Positions 35,546 to 44,959 of a DNA stretch of 64,000 nucleotides are shown here, in pieces; the stretch's first letter is position 1; every line of letters starts with the position of its first letter. The DNA lies in assembly GCF_001667115.1 (NCBI RefSeq), contig NZ_LZIJ01000183.1, forward strand, positions 1-64,000, in the 5' to 3' direction. This stretch comes from Mycobacterium sp. 852002-51163_SCH5372311 (GTDB taxonomy: Bacteria; Actinomycetota; Actinomycetes; Mycobacteriales; Mycobacteriaceae). The notes under the pieces are model-generated. The model saw nothing but the letters and a program-made list of their open reading frames with translations. It made no database searches and was not told where the DNA came from. The position numbers and the translations under genes were made by a program.

Positions 35546-36124
35546 TCAACGGTTCAGGTGGACGCTGATCACTGGGGCGACACGGGTTTTGAGCTCGTCG
35601 GCGGGCCGCGACGCGATCGGTTCCACCTTGATGATGTAGCGCAGCAGGGCAATGCCCAATAGTTGAGCCATCGCCAGATCGACCCGTAATTCACCATCCG
35701 GATCTTGCACCGCCTCGGCGATCAGCGGATAGAGCTGCCCACTGATGAATTGCCGGACCAGGGCGGCGGACTCGTCATGGGTGGCGGCGCCGCGCAGGAT
35801 GGCCAGCAGCGCGGCACGCGATTGAGGCTGCTCCCAGGCGTCGAAGAAAACCCCGCTCAGCCGCTCCGCGAGCGCGCTGCGGTCCCCGCCGGTGATCTGC
35901 GCGGCGATCTGCGCCGGATCGAAGGGCCACCCCATGGTGGCCCGAAACAACCCTGCCTTGTTGCCGAAATAGTGTCGGATCAGCGCCGGATCGACCCCCG
36001 CGGCGCCCGCGATGTCGCGCACCGAAGTCTTGTCGTAGCCCGCTTCGGCGAACCGGTGTGCTGCGGTCTCCAACAGCAGTCGGCGGGTGTCGGCGTTTCC
36101 TGGCCGCCGTCCAGTCTTGGGCAT
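35546..36124 (-). CDS. TetR family transcriptional regulator
   Basis: 192 residues. N-terminal HTH: TSVRDIAGAAGVDPALIRHYFGNKAGLF (residues about 34-60), then a TetR_C-type ligand domain. Divergent from the Ddn-like gene across 87 bases, so it probably represses that gene and itself. Confidence 0.9.
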   Translation of the reverse strand: MPKTGRRPGNADTRRLLLETAAHRFAEAGYDKTSVRDIAGAAGVDPALIRHYFGNKAGLFRATMGWPFDPAQIAAQITGGDRSALAERLSGVFFDAWEQPQSRAALLAILRGAATHDESAALVRQFISGQLYPLIAEAVQDPDGELRVDLAMAQLLGIALLRYIIKVEPIASRPADELKTRVAPVISVHLNR

Positions 36125-36211
36125 AGTGCCAAGAATTCTACAGTCGTTGACTTCTGCCGGGTTTCAGGATTAGCGTCATAGTGAGAATTCCACAAGTGAG
36201 GAGTTTTTCTC
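36125..36211. promoter_or_regulatory. Divergent tetR/Ddn-like promoter region with two GAATTC-centred motifs
   Basis: Two palindromic GAATTC-containing sites, near 36132 (AGAATTCT) and near 36184 (GAGAATTCC), lie on either side of the gap and are candidate TetR half or full operators. A TGAGGAG ribosome site precedes the ATG at 36212. Confidence 0.4.
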
Positions 36212-36610
36212 ATGCCGACGCCTCGATGGGTTGCCCACCTCAACAAGGTCGGGCTCAACCAGCTGACCAGATTCATCGCGCCATGGGCTCCGGGATGGGC
36301 GGTAATCGTCCATCGCGGCCGCAAATCGGGCCGGACCTTCCGGACTCCGCTGTGGGCATTTCGCCGCGGCAACGGCTTCGTGATCGCACTGACCTACGGG
36401 CGCGGCGCGGATTGGGTACGAAATGTGCTCGCCGCCGGAGGTTGCGAGATCGACGCCCGGGGCCAGCACTATCAAGTCGGCAATCCCATCGTCTACCGCG
36501 ACGAAAAAGCCAGCGACATGCCGTTGTTGATCCGATTCATGCTGCGCTGGGTGATCAACGCGCCCGACTTTCTGCGGGTCGACGTGATACGCGAACGCTC
36601 GGCTGCCTGA
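36212..36610 (+). CDS. Nitroreductase-family deazaflavin-dependent (Ddn-like) oxidoreductase
   Basis: 132-residue split-barrel protein of the Ddn/F420-binding group: VIVHRGRKSGRTFRTPLWAF is the nucleotide-binding signature, with GADWVRNVLAAGGCEI after it. Such proteins use reduced F420 to reduce quinones or nitro compounds. The substrate is unknown. Confidence 0.88.
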   Translation: MPTPRWVAHLNKVGLNQLTRFIAPWAPGWAVIVHRGRKSGRTFRTPLWAFRRGNGFVIALTYGRGADWVRNVLAAGGCEIDARGQHYQVGNPIVYRDEKASDMPLLIRFMLRWVINAPDFLRVDVIRERSAA

Positions 36611-36678
36611 TACGCCGAAAGGCCCGCCGTATCCGCAGGATTTCGTAAAATTGCGTCATTCAGACGGAGGGCGGGCCG

Positions 36679-37746
36679 ATGGCAGGGTTCCCCACTGATC
36701 CCTCGTCCGTAACCGCGGAATGGCTCAGCGAGGTGCTTTGCGCTGACGTGCGGAACTGTCGGCTCGAACAGATCGCGATCGGGGTCGGGCTACTCGGCCG
36801 CCTCTACCGTGCCCACCTCGACGGCGCTCCTGACGTCCCCCGGTCGGTGGTGGTGAAGGTGCCGCTCGCCCCCAGCGCAGTCCGGTCGTCCGTGTGCGAA
36901 GACCTCGAGTTCTACCTGCGTGAGGTGCGGTTCTATCAGGAGATCGGCCTGGCCAACCCGCTGCGGCCGGCGCGCGCCTACTTTTCGGGCTTCGACGAAA
37001 CGACGCACGACTTCCTGCTCGTGCTCGAAGATCTTGGCCGCCTCCGGGTCGCCGACCAGATCGTGGGGTGCAGCACTGCCGATGCCGAAACGGTGATCGA
37101 TGCGATCGCCCGCCACCACCGCTGCTGGTGGGAAAGCCGGCGCTTCACGGCGTTGCCCTGGTTGAAGTCGTTCAATACGCCGCCGTTCCCGGCGGCCTTC
37201 GCCGAGAATTTCGAGGCCGCCTGGCCGCGCTTCCTCGACGGTGTGGGCGCGAACCTGTCGGCGGCCATGCGTAGCTTCGGCGAGCGATTTGCGGCCCTCA
37301 TACCGTGGTTCTGGCAAGAGCTCGGCCGCCCACCACACACCTTCCTGCACGGTGACCTACGACTCGACCAGCTGTTCTTCGGGGTCGCTGCGGACGATCC
37401 ATCGGTGACGGCGCTTGACTGGCAGGTCACCTCAAAGGGCCGGGCTGCCTACGACGTCGCGTATTTCGTGAGCCAGAGCCTTGCCACCGAGACGCGCCGA
37501 AGTTGTGAACGCCAGCTCGTCGAGCGGTACGCCGAAGAACTCGCCCAGCAGGGAATCGACTATCCCCTTCCGGAGCTATGGCGCGACTACCGGCTCACCA
37601 CGGCCTGGTGTTTCGCCTACCCGGTGATTGCGGCCGGGCGGCTCGACCTGGCCAACGACCGCCAGTTGCAACTGCTTCGGACAATGTCCAACCGCGCGGG
37701 CATTGCGATCGAGGACCACGACGCCCTGTCGCTGAGGCCCGACTGA
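36679..37746 (+). CDS. Aminoglycoside phosphotransferase-like kinase (APH / ecdysteroid-kinase type)
   Basis: 355 residues, protein-kinase-like fold. The N-lobe has VVVKVPLAP (ATP lysine); the hinge has FLLVLEDLGRL; the catalytic loop is FLHGDLRLDQLFF (HGD with downstream Gln/Asp); the metal Asp is in VTALDWQVTSKG. The residues needed for phosphotransfer are present. The acceptor is unknown; members of this group phosphorylate small alcohols or antibiotics. ATG after GGAGGGCGGG. Only two bases separate it from the giant cyclase gene, so the two are probably coupled. Confidence 0.82.
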   Translation: MAGFPTDPSSVTAEWLSEVLCADVRNCRLEQIAIGVGLLGRLYRAHLDGAPDVPRSVVVKVPLAPSAVRSSVCEDLEFYLREVRFYQEIGLANPLRPARAYFSGFDETTHDFLLVLEDLGRLRVADQIVGCSTADAETVIDAIARHHRCWWESRRFTALPWLKSFNTPPFPAAFAENFEAAWPRFLDGVGANLSAAMRSFGERFAALIPWFWQELGRPPHTFLHGDLRLDQLFFGVAADDPSVTALDWQVTSKGRAAYDVAYFVSQSLATETRRSCERQLVERYAEELAQQGIDYPLPELWRDYRLTTAWCFAYPVIAAGRLDLANDRQLQLLRTMSNRAGIAIEDHDALSLRPD

Positions 37747-37748
37747 CG

Positions 37749-40700
37749 ATGGCTGAACAACGCCGCGCCTGCGCGTCGTGCGGCACCGCGAACGAAGAGG
37801 ACGCCCGCTTCTGCGAAGGCTGCGGCGGGTCACTCGGCCGGGTCTGCCAAACCTGCGGCGTAGAGGCCAGTGCTACCGCGCGTTTCTGCCGCGCGTGCGG
37901 CGCGCCGCTGCAGGAGCAGGTCCGCCCGGCCGTCCACACGCCCGCGGTGCGCAAGACCGTGACCGTGATGTTCGCCGACCTGGCCGGTTCGACCAGCTTC
38001 GAGGAGCAGGTCGACGCCGAGACGGCTCGCGAGGTCATCGCCGGCTACCACGACCTGCTGCGCTCGACCGCCGAGCGCCATCGGGCCGGTGTCACGAAGT
38101 ACATCGGCGACGGGTTCATGGCCGTGTGGGGCGTTCCCGCGATGGGCCCCGACGACGCCGATCACGCTGTCGAAGCCGCGGTCGAGCTGCAGGAGCGCTT
38201 CGTCGAGGTCGCCGCGGGCGTATCGCAGACGCACGGGGTTGAGCTAGCCCTGCGGGTGGCAGTGAACACCGGTGAGGTGGTGGTCGGCGCCGGTGACGCC
38301 GACCTGGTGGGCGACGCGCTGAACGTCGCGGCCCGGCTGGAGGCCGAATGCCCGCGCGGTCACGTCGTCGTCGGCGAGGAGACGTGGCGGTCGACGCGCG
38401 GCCGGCATCGCTACGACGCGCTGGGCCAGGTGCAGGTGAAGGGCCGGACCGCCCCCGTGTCGGTGTACCAGTGGCAGGGCCGCCAATCGGAGGCCGCTGA
38501 CTCAGCGGTCTTCGTCGGCAGGGCCGACGAGCTGCGAAGGCTGCAGGTCGCGCTCGACGACACGGTCGCCGCACGGGCTGCGCGGTTGGTTACCGTCATC
38601 GGCGATCCCGGCGTCGGCAAGAGCCGGCTGGCGGCGGAGTTCGTCGAGCCCCGGCCAGGCATCCGCGTCGTTGCGGCCCGGTGCGACGCCGAGCAGACCG
38701 TCGCGCTGGCACCGATCGTCGAGGTGCTACGCGCCCGCGACCTCGACGCCGACATTCCGGGCGACGTCCCCGAGCGGGATCGCATGCTGAGCGACCTCAA
38801 CGGCCTGGCGGCCGGCGTCCCGGGCTCGGTGGAGGAGACCTTCTGGGCGCTGCGCCGGTACGTCGAGGTGCTGGCATCCGAGGAGCCGCTGGTCATCATC
38901 CTCGACGACCTGCACTGGGCCGATACCCTGCTCGTCGACTTCGTCGAGCACCTGGCGGAGTGGGTGAAGGAGGTGCCGCTCCTGGTCGTGGCCCTGGCCC
39001 GCCCCGAGCTCCGGGAGAACCGGCCAGATCTCGTCGAGTGGGTGTCGGAGACGTTTCACCTCGGCGGTCTTGGCCCGGATGCGACGGCCGAGCTGGCTGC
39101 GGGCGTCCTGGGCGGCTCCCGGCTGCCCGAAGAGCTGGCGAGCCGCCTCCCAGAGTCGACCGGAGGTAATCCGCTCTTCGTCCGGGAGCTGGTCGGGATG
39201 CTGGTCCACGACGGGGTTTTGGTGGCGGAGCCGTCCGGCTGGCGGCTGACTATCGATGCCGACGCCATCGCCATCCCACCCACGATCCAAGCCCTGCTGG
39301 CGTCCCGGCTGGAGCGCCTGGACGCCGTGGACCGGCGCGTGCTCGAGGTCGCGTCGGTGGTCGGCACAGACTTCTCGCTGGCCGCAGTGTGCGCGCTGGA
39401 GAAACGGAATGCGCCCGATCTCAAGAGATCCCTGGACCGCCTGCGTCGTCTCGAACTCGCGCAGCCGACCGGCGTCTACATCGGCGACGAACCGGTCTGG
39501 CGGTTCCATCACGTACTGATCCGCGACGTCGCCTACCGCCGGCTGTTGAAGTCGGACCGGGCGGAACTGCACGAGGGACTCGCCGAGTGGGTGGCAGCTG
39601 GTGGCGCGAACGTTGCCTTCGACACCGACGAAATGATTGCCCGGCATCTGGACTCCGCTCACCGATACCGACGCGATCTGGGCATGCGCGACGAGCACAC
39701 CGACGATCTCGCCGTCCGGTCGGCACGGTGCTACTTGGCATCGGCGCGCCGCGCGCTCGACCGTGACCAACTTGTCTCAGCGGGAACCCAGGCCGCCCGC
39801 GGTGCGGCGCTGGCCGCCGCCGACGAGGCGCTGGATGCCGAACTACTACTGGTCGGCTGCGAAGCCTTCCTCTCGGCCGGCGACGTCGCCGCGGGTGCCC
39901 CTCTCGTCGACGACCTTGAGCGCCTCGCCGGTGAGGCGCTGGCGCCATGGGCGACCTGCTACCGGTGCCAGTTCGTCGTCTACACCGATCCGGATCGGTT
40001 GCTGGAGGCCGAAACCCGCCTGCAGGGCGCAATCGACGAGTTCACCCGACGAGGAGATGCGGCCGGGCTGGCCAAGGCGTACCGCGTGCGCGCGGGTGCG
40101 CGGGCCCGGCTCGGACGGATCGGCGACTGCGAGGTGGACCTTTTCGAGGCGCTGGTCGCGGCGCGTCAGGCTGGGGACCACCGGCAGATCACCGCCGCGC
40201 TTGGCGCGGCCCCTGCCGCAGCGCTGTGGGGACCCAGTCCGGTGCCGAAGGCCGGCGGGCGGTGCCTGGACGTGGTACGGATGCAGCGCATGACCACGGC
40301 AGCGCCCTCGCTCGAGGCGACCTCGTTGCGCTGCCTGGCGGTGCTCGAGCTGCTGCGCGGGCGCCCCGACAAGGCCCGCTCGATGCTCGCCGACGCCCGC
40401 GAGGTGGTCGCCGATCTCGGCCTTCGCCACGGGTTGATGGAGACCGAGCTGTTCGCCGGAATCATCGAGCTGATGGCCGCCGACCCGGTCGCGGCCGAAC
40501 CGCACTTCCGGACCGCCCTGGAGGGGCTGGACGCCTTGGGCGTCGGCGCCGACGCGGGCCAGGCCGCCGCCCTGCTGGCGCGGTCGGTGCTCGCGCAGGG
40601 ACGCGTCGACGAAGCCGACCGCTACGCCACCGAAAGCGAGCACCTGGCCGGGCACAACTTGAAGACGGCCATCGCGTGGCGGGCGGTGCGCGCCGAGATC

Positions 40701-43700
40701 CTGGCGGCTCAGAGCCGGTACGACGAAGCCATTGTCATGGCTCGGGAGGGCGTCGCGGTCGCGGCTGACACCGATTTGGTGCTCGATCACGCCGAGGCCT
40801 GCCTCGCGCTCGGTCGGGTGCTTGCGGCCGCCGGTGATTCGCGGGGAGCGGAGGAGTCGCGACGCGACGCCCAGGCGCTGCATGCGGCGAAAGAAGTGGA
40901 GGGCGGGCGTGCGGTCGAACATGTCGTGCCGGTGACGGGCGCTACGCAATCACGCCTGGCCGTCGCCAACCGGGCCAGCAAGAGTGCCGAGGCCCTGCGA
41001 CTGGCATTGCAGGCCCACGACGTCGACAGTGCCGTCGCGATCTTTCCAGATGGTTTTGTCTACGACGATCGACGGCGGTGGAGCGGTGACCCGATCCAGG
41101 ACCGGGCTGAGATGCGAGCAGGCCTTGAGCGCGTCTTGGAGACCTACGCAGATTTCGAGGTACGCACACTCGCAGTTCGAGGTGAGCGCTTGGCGCTGTC
41201 ATGGACGCGCTGGTGGGATGACGCCGGGAACGAGACCATCGGTCTCCATGTGATCGAGGCCGACAATGACGGGCGGATGGCCTACCACGGCCGCTTCGAC
41301 GACGACGACTTCATCGGCGCCTACCGCGAGTTGGAGCGCCGTTATTACGCGGGCGAAGGCGCACCGTTCACCGAGGCGGGGGCTGTCGTCGAATTCATGA
41401 TTGCCTTGAACGAAGCCGACTTCGACCGGTTGGTCAGCGAGTTCAGTACCCCTGAGATGCGCGCGGAAAATCGGTCCCAGGCCGTCTTCCCGGATCTTTC
41501 GATCGCGGAATTTCGCGCCGGCGTCGAGGAGCTTGACTCGATGGTCGCCTCGGTGCGCACATGGCACTCGGCGATGTACTGGTTGTCGCCGACCTGCGGG
41601 GTAGCGCGCACGCAGCGTGAGGCTGTCGGGTTGGACGGCGAACGCTACGCGTGGACGATGGTCATGGGCTTCGAGTTCCGTGACGGTCGCCTCGACTGGA
41701 TGTGCCGATTCGACGCAGACGATGAAGAGCAGGCGTTCGCAGCCGTTGAGCAGCGGATCCGAGCGACGCCCAGCCGGCTAGCGGTCAGCAACCGCGCCAG
41801 CCAGGCTCAGGAACGCCTTTACAATGCGATGCGCGCGGGCAACACAACCGGCGCGGTCGAGCACTACACGGCGGGATTCACCTACGATGATCGGCGCCGA
41901 CTCAGCGGCGACCCGATTGACGATCCTGCGACGCTGCTCGAGACTGCTGAACGAATCCTCGCTCAATACACGCGATTCGAGATGCGCACTCTGGCCGTGC
42001 GCGGTGAACACTTGCAGCTGTCCTGGACCCGTTGGTCCGATGACTCGGGGAATGAAACAACTCAACTCGCTGTGATCGAGGTCGGCGATGACGGGCGAAT
42101 CACCTACGAGGCACGCTTCGACGTCGACGACTTCGAGGGCGCGTACCGGGAGCTGGAGCGCCGTTATTACGCCGGCGAAGGTGCAGCGTACGCCGAGGGG
42201 GGTGCCGTCACGGCAAACAGCATGATCGCCTTCAATCAGGGCGACTACGACCGGTCGTTCGGCGAATTCATGGCACCTGGGTTGCGCATCGAGAACCGGT
42301 CACGCTCGCCTTTCCCGGAACGTTCTGCCAGCGACCTGCGCGCCACCTCCGGGCAGCTGAACGACATGGTCGCCGCGTTGCGGATGTGGCTCTCAGCCGT
42401 GTGCTGGCTGTCGACGACCTGGCTGGTTGCCCGACTGGACCGCGAGGCCGTCGGATCCGACGGTGAGCCGTACGCATGGACGCGCCTGATGGTAAGTGAA
42501 GTCTGCGACGGTCGAATCGCGTCGATGTGCGAGTTCGAAGCCGACGACGAGGAGGCGGCCTTCGCTCTTGCCGAGGAGCGGATGCGAGCCAGCCCCAGCA
42601 GGCTCGCGGTCAGCAACCGCGCCACCCTGGCGGTAGCCGGCCTCGTCGACGCGATACGGGCACGAAACGCCACCGCCGCCGTCGAGTCCTACGCCGAACG
42701 GTTCGCATTTGATGATCGACGCCGACTCAGCGGCGAACCGATCGACGGTCGTGCGACGCTGCTCGCCGCAATTGAACAAATCCTCGATCATTATTCGGAG
42801 TTCGAGGTGCGCACGCTGGCCGTGCGCGGTGAACGGCTGCAGCTGTCCTGGGCCCGCTGGTCCGATGAAGCCGGCAACGAAACGACGCCCCTGCACCTGG
42901 TCGAGATCGACGATTCCGGGCGGATCACATATGACGCACGCTTCGACGAGGACGACTTCGAGGGCGCTTACCGAGAGCTGGAACGCCGCTACTACGCCGG
43001 TGAGGGTGCGCCGTATGCCGAGTCGGGCGCCATCGCGGTTGATTTCATGACCTCCTTCAACCGAGCGGACTTCGACCGGGTATTCGGCGAGCTCACTGCC
43101 CTCGACATGCGCCTGGAAAACCGGGCCACCCACTCCGTCTTCCCGGACCGGTCGGCAGCGGAATTCCGCGCCAGCGTCGAGAAGCTGAACTCGATGGTTG
43201 CCTCGGTCAGGACATGGCACGCGGCAGTGCGCTGGCTGTCGCCGACCTGCGCGGTGATTCGCCAGCAGCGCGAGGCTGTCGGACTAAACGGCGAACCGTA
43301 CACGTGGACTTGGTTGTATGTATATGAGTTCGGCGATGGGCACCTCAGATTCCTGTGCGAGTTTGACCCGGATGACGAGGAAGCCGCGTTCGCCCTTGCC
43401 GAGGAGCGTATGCGGTCCAGACCCAGCCGGCTGGCGGTCGGCAACTGGGCCACCCAGACAGTGCACGGCATTTACGCGGCCATGCGGGCACACGATGCCG
43501 CGGCCGCCGCCGAGTTTTACGCGGACGTATTCATCTTCGATGATCAGCGCCGACTCAGCAGGGGCGTCCCGATCGACGACCGTGAAGGGTTGCTCGCCGC
43601 TGGTGAACGAGTCTTCGCTCAATACACGCAATTCGAAGTAAGCATTCTGGCTGTGCGCGGTGAGCGCGTGCAGCTGTGCCGGGGGCGCTGGTTCGATGCG

Positions 43701-44246
43701 GCCGGGAATGAAACAACTCATCTGCGTGTGCTCGAGGTCAGCGACGACCAGCGGATCACCTATACGGGCCAATTCGACGAAGACGACTTCGAGGGCGCCT
43801 ACTGCGAGCTCGAACGCCGCTACTACGCCGGCGAGGGTGCGCCATACGCGGAGTCGGGAGTCATCGTCGTCGACTCGATCGCCGCGGTGAACAACCGCGA
43901 CTTCGACCGGCTGCTCGGCGAGCTCAGCGTGCCGGACCTGCGTGTCGAGACTCGGACGCGGTCGGCTTTTCCGGACCGTTCGGCCAACGACCTTCGCGCC
44001 AGCTTGGGCGAGCTGAACTCGATGATGGTCTCGGTACGGACGTGGCTTTCGGCGGTGTGCTGGGTGTCGCCGAATTGGAGCGTCACCCGCCTGGAACGTG
44101 AGGCCGTCGGTCCAGAAGGTGAGCAGTACGCGTGGACGCGACTCCTCGTGTTTGAGATCCGCGACGGCCGCCTTGGTTCGCTCTACGTGTTCGAGCCCGA
44201 CGACGAAGCGGCTGCGTTTGCCTTGGCCGAGCAGCGAGCGAAGTAG
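37749..44246 (+). CDS. Giant zinc-ribbon/cyclase/AAA-type ATPase protein with four tandem C-terminal repeats
   Basis: 2165 residues. Order: double zinc ribbon (Cys8, 11, 22, 25, 33, 36, 47, 50); class III nucleotidyl cyclase (about 68-245) with metal Asp77 and Asp121, Lys117, Asp189, Asn192 and Arg196 all present; AAA/STAND-type ATPase (Walker A GDPGVGKS at 285, Walker B LVIILDDLHWAD about 381); helical TPR-like region to about 1060. From residue 1068 come four repeats of 273-276 residues, each resembling two SnoaL/NTF2-like alpha+beta halves (YDDRRRLSG..; EAVG.DGE.YAWT). The first three parts match the known mycobacterial cyclase-ATPase sensor proteins; the repeat tail is unusual. Probably a cytoplasmic ligand-sensing cAMP enzyme (inference). 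Confidence 0.88.
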   Translation: MAEQRRACASCGTANEEDARFCEGCGGSLGRVCQTCGVEASATARFCRACGAPLQEQVRPAVHTPAVRKTVTVMFADLAGSTSFEEQVDAETAREVIAGYHDLLRSTAERHRAGVTKYIGDGFMAVWGVPAMGPDDADHAVEAAVELQERFVEVAAGVSQTHGVELALRVAVNTGEVVVGAGDADLVGDALNVAARLEAECPRGHVVVGEETWRSTRGRHRYDALGQVQVKGRTAPVSVYQWQGRQSEAADSAVFVGRADELRRLQVALDDTVAARAARLVTVIGDPGVGKSRLAAEFVEPRPGIRVVAARCDAEQTVALAPIVEVLRARDLDADIPGDVPERDRMLSDLNGLAAGVPGSVEETFWALRRYVEVLASEEPLVIILDDLHWADTLLVDFVEHLAEWVKEVPLLVVALARPELRENRPDLVEWVSETFHLGGLGPDATAELAAGVLGGSRLPEELASRLPESTGGNPLFVRELVGMLVHDGVLVAEPSGWRLTIDADAIAIPPTIQALLASRLERLDAVDRRVLEVASVVGTDFSLAAVCALEKRNAPDLKRSLDRLRRLELAQPTGVYIGDEPVWRFHHVLIRDVAYRRLLKSDRAELHEGLAEWVAAGGANVAFDTDEMIARHLDSAHRYRRDLGMRDEHTDDLAVRSARCYLASARRALDRDQLVSAGTQAARGAALAAADEALDAELLLVGCEAFLSAGDVAAGAPLVDDLERLAGEALAPWATCYRCQFVVYTDPDRLLEAETRLQGAIDEFTRRGDAAGLAKAYRVRAGARARLGRIGDCEVDLFEALVAARQAGDHRQITAALGAAPAAALWGPSPVPKAGGRCLDVVRMQRMTTAAPSLEATSLRCLAVLELLRGRPDKARSMLADAREVVADLGLRHGLMETELFAGIIELMAADPVAAEPHFRTALEGLDALGVGADAGQAAALLARSVLAQGRVDEADRYATESEHLAGHNLKTAIAWRAVRAEILAAQSRYDEAIVMAREGVAVAADTDLVLDHAEACLALGRVLAAAGDSRGAEESRRDAQALHAAKEVEGGRAVEHVVPVTGATQSRLAVANRASKSAEALRLALQAHDVDSAVAIFPDGFVYDDRRRWSGDPIQDRAEMRAGLERVLETYADFEVRTLAVRGERLALSWTRWWDDAGNETIGLHVIEADNDGRMAYHGRFDDDDFIGAYRELERRYYAGEGAPFTEAGAVVEFMIALNEADFDRLVSEFSTPEMRAENRSQAVFPDLSIAEFRAGVEELDSMVASVRTWHSAMYWLSPTCGVARTQREAVGLDGERYAWTMVMGFEFRDGRLDWMCRFDADDEEQAFAAVEQRIRATPSRLAVSNRASQAQERLYNAMRAGNTTGAVEHYTAGFTYDDRRRLSGDPIDDPATLLETAERILAQYTRFEMRTLAVRGEHLQLSWTRWSDDSGNETTQLAVIEVGDDGRITYEARFDVDDFEGAYRELERRYYAGEGAAYAEGGAVTANSMIAFNQGDYDRSFGEFMAPGLRIENRSRSPFPERSASDLRATSGQLNDMVAALRMWLSAVCWLSTTWLVARLDREAVGSDGEPYAWTRLMVSEVCDGRIASMCEFEADDEEAAFALAEERMRASPSRLAVSNRATLAVAGLVDAIRARNATAAVESYAERFAFDDRRRLSGEPIDGRATLLAAIEQILDHYSEFEVRTLAVRGERLQLSWARWSDEAGNETTPLHLVEIDDSGRITYDARFDEDDFEGAYRELERRYYAGEGAPYAESGAIAVDFMTSFNRADFDRVFGELTALDMRLENRATHSVFPDRSAAEFRASVEKLNSMVASVRTWHAAVRWLSPTCAVIRQQREAVGLNGEPYTWTWLYVYEFGDGHLRFLCEFDPDDEEAAFALAEERMRSRPSRLAVGNWATQTVHGIYAAMRAHDAAAAAEFYADVFIFDDQRRLSRGVPIDDREGLLAAGERVFAQYTQFEVSILAVRGERVQLCRGRWFDAAGNETTHLRVLEVSDDQRITYTGQFDEDDFEGAYCELERRYYAGEGAPYAESGVIVVDSIAAVNNRDFDRLLGELSVPDLRVETRTRSAFPDRSANDLRASLGELNSMMVSVRTWLSAVCWVSPNWSVTRLEREAVGPEGEQYAWTRLLVFEIRDGRLGSLYVFEPDDEAAAFALAEQRAK
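40950..44243 (+). repeat. Four in-frame tandem repeats (822, 825, 828 and 819 bases)
   Basis: Repeats begin at 40950, 41772, 42597 and 43425, each at a SRLAV motif. Shared blocks include LAVRGE, FEGAYRELERRYYAGEGA (FIGAYRELER in copy 1), FPD/FPE-S and REAVG. Copies are diverged at many positions, so the amplification is not recent. Copy 4 lacks some conserved positions (SRLAVGNWAT, CRGRWFDAAG). Confidence 0.93.
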
Positions 44247-44256
44247 CGCCGTAGTA

Positions 44257-44319
44257 GCGCGAGCAGACGCAAAGCTCGCGAAATCCCTTCATTTCAGGTG
44301 CTTTTGCGTCTGCTCGCGC
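44257..44319. repeat. Hairpin repeat A (GCGAGCAGACGC family), convergent junction
   Basis: 17-base arms (44257-44273 and 44303-44319) with core GCGAGCAGACGC, 11 bases after the giant gene stop and 12 bases before the mazF stop codon. It probably serves as a bidirectional terminator. Confidence 0.8.
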
Positions 44320-44330
44320 AACCGGCGCGG

Positions 44331-44645
44331 CTAGTGCGAAGGCTCTGAGATAAGTGACGCGACGATCGCCGACGTTTGGCGAAGCGCGGCAGCATCAATG
44401 GCGCCGATCGGTTCGTCCAGAGCGGCTCTCGGCAGCCATTGCACAAGCTCCGGCAGCAGAGTGCCCTGCGGCTGCTCGACAGCGACGACCATCGCCATTG
44501 CGCTGTCAGGCAACCGGCCAGGAATGAATGGACAGGTGATGACACGTCCGGTATCCGCGGCGAGGTGCAGAGTGTTGGACAGCACCGCCACGTAAAGCTC
44601 CTGGTCGCTATCGCGGCGCGGCGAGATGTCACCCGGGTTGATCAC
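44331..44645 (-). CDS. MazF-family toxin, MazF5-like
   Basis: 104 residues, GTG start overlapping the antitoxin stop (GTGA). PemK/MazF-like N-terminus INPGDISPRRDSDQELYVAVLS and ITCPFIPGRL, close to Mtb MazF5 (Rv1942c) as I remember it. Such toxins are mRNA endoribonucleases. The antitoxin lies just upstream, the usual order. Confidence 0.82.
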   Translation of the reverse strand: MINPGDISPRRDSDQELYVAVLSNTLHLAADTGRVITCPFIPGRLPDSAMAMVVAVEQPQGTLLPELVQWLPRAALDEPIGAIDAAALRQTSAIVASLISEPSH

Positions 44646-44869
44646 AACTCCGCGGTCCGGTTGGCTCGGTACACCTTCTCGGCATAGGCATCGATGTCGA
44701 GCGCCGGCACGGTCCGTGTTGTGTAGTCGTGCAACGCAATTCGTAGATGCTCATTGCGCAAGGCCTGCTCGATGAGCTCCGACCGATTCAAACCAGCGGC
44801 CTTGGCGTCGATGTCGGCAGTGGCGAGAACGCCGGCGTCCACTGTTACGGAAATCTTCTCTTTCGCCAT
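44642..44869 (-). CDS. Antitoxin partner of the MazF-like toxin
   Basis: 75 residues from the ATG at 44869 (AKEKISVTVDAGVLATADID). Ribbon-helix-helix-type N-terminus (KISVTVD..VLATADIDAKAAGLNRSELIEQAL), then a toxin-binding tail (ALDIDAYAEKVYRANRTAEL). It should repress its own operon as the RHH antitoxins do. A longer ATG at 44941 is less likely. Confidence 0.8.
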   Translation of the reverse strand: MAKEKISVTVDAGVLATADIDAKAAGLNRSELIEQALRNEHLRIALHDYTTRTVPALDIDAYAEKVYRANRTAEL

Positions 44870-44959
44870 ACCGATTATCCTACCGATCATCCTACCTCGG
44901 GGTAGGGCAAAAAGAGGTTCAGCGCACCGCCACCTCGGCACCGTCGAGTTGGATGGAAG

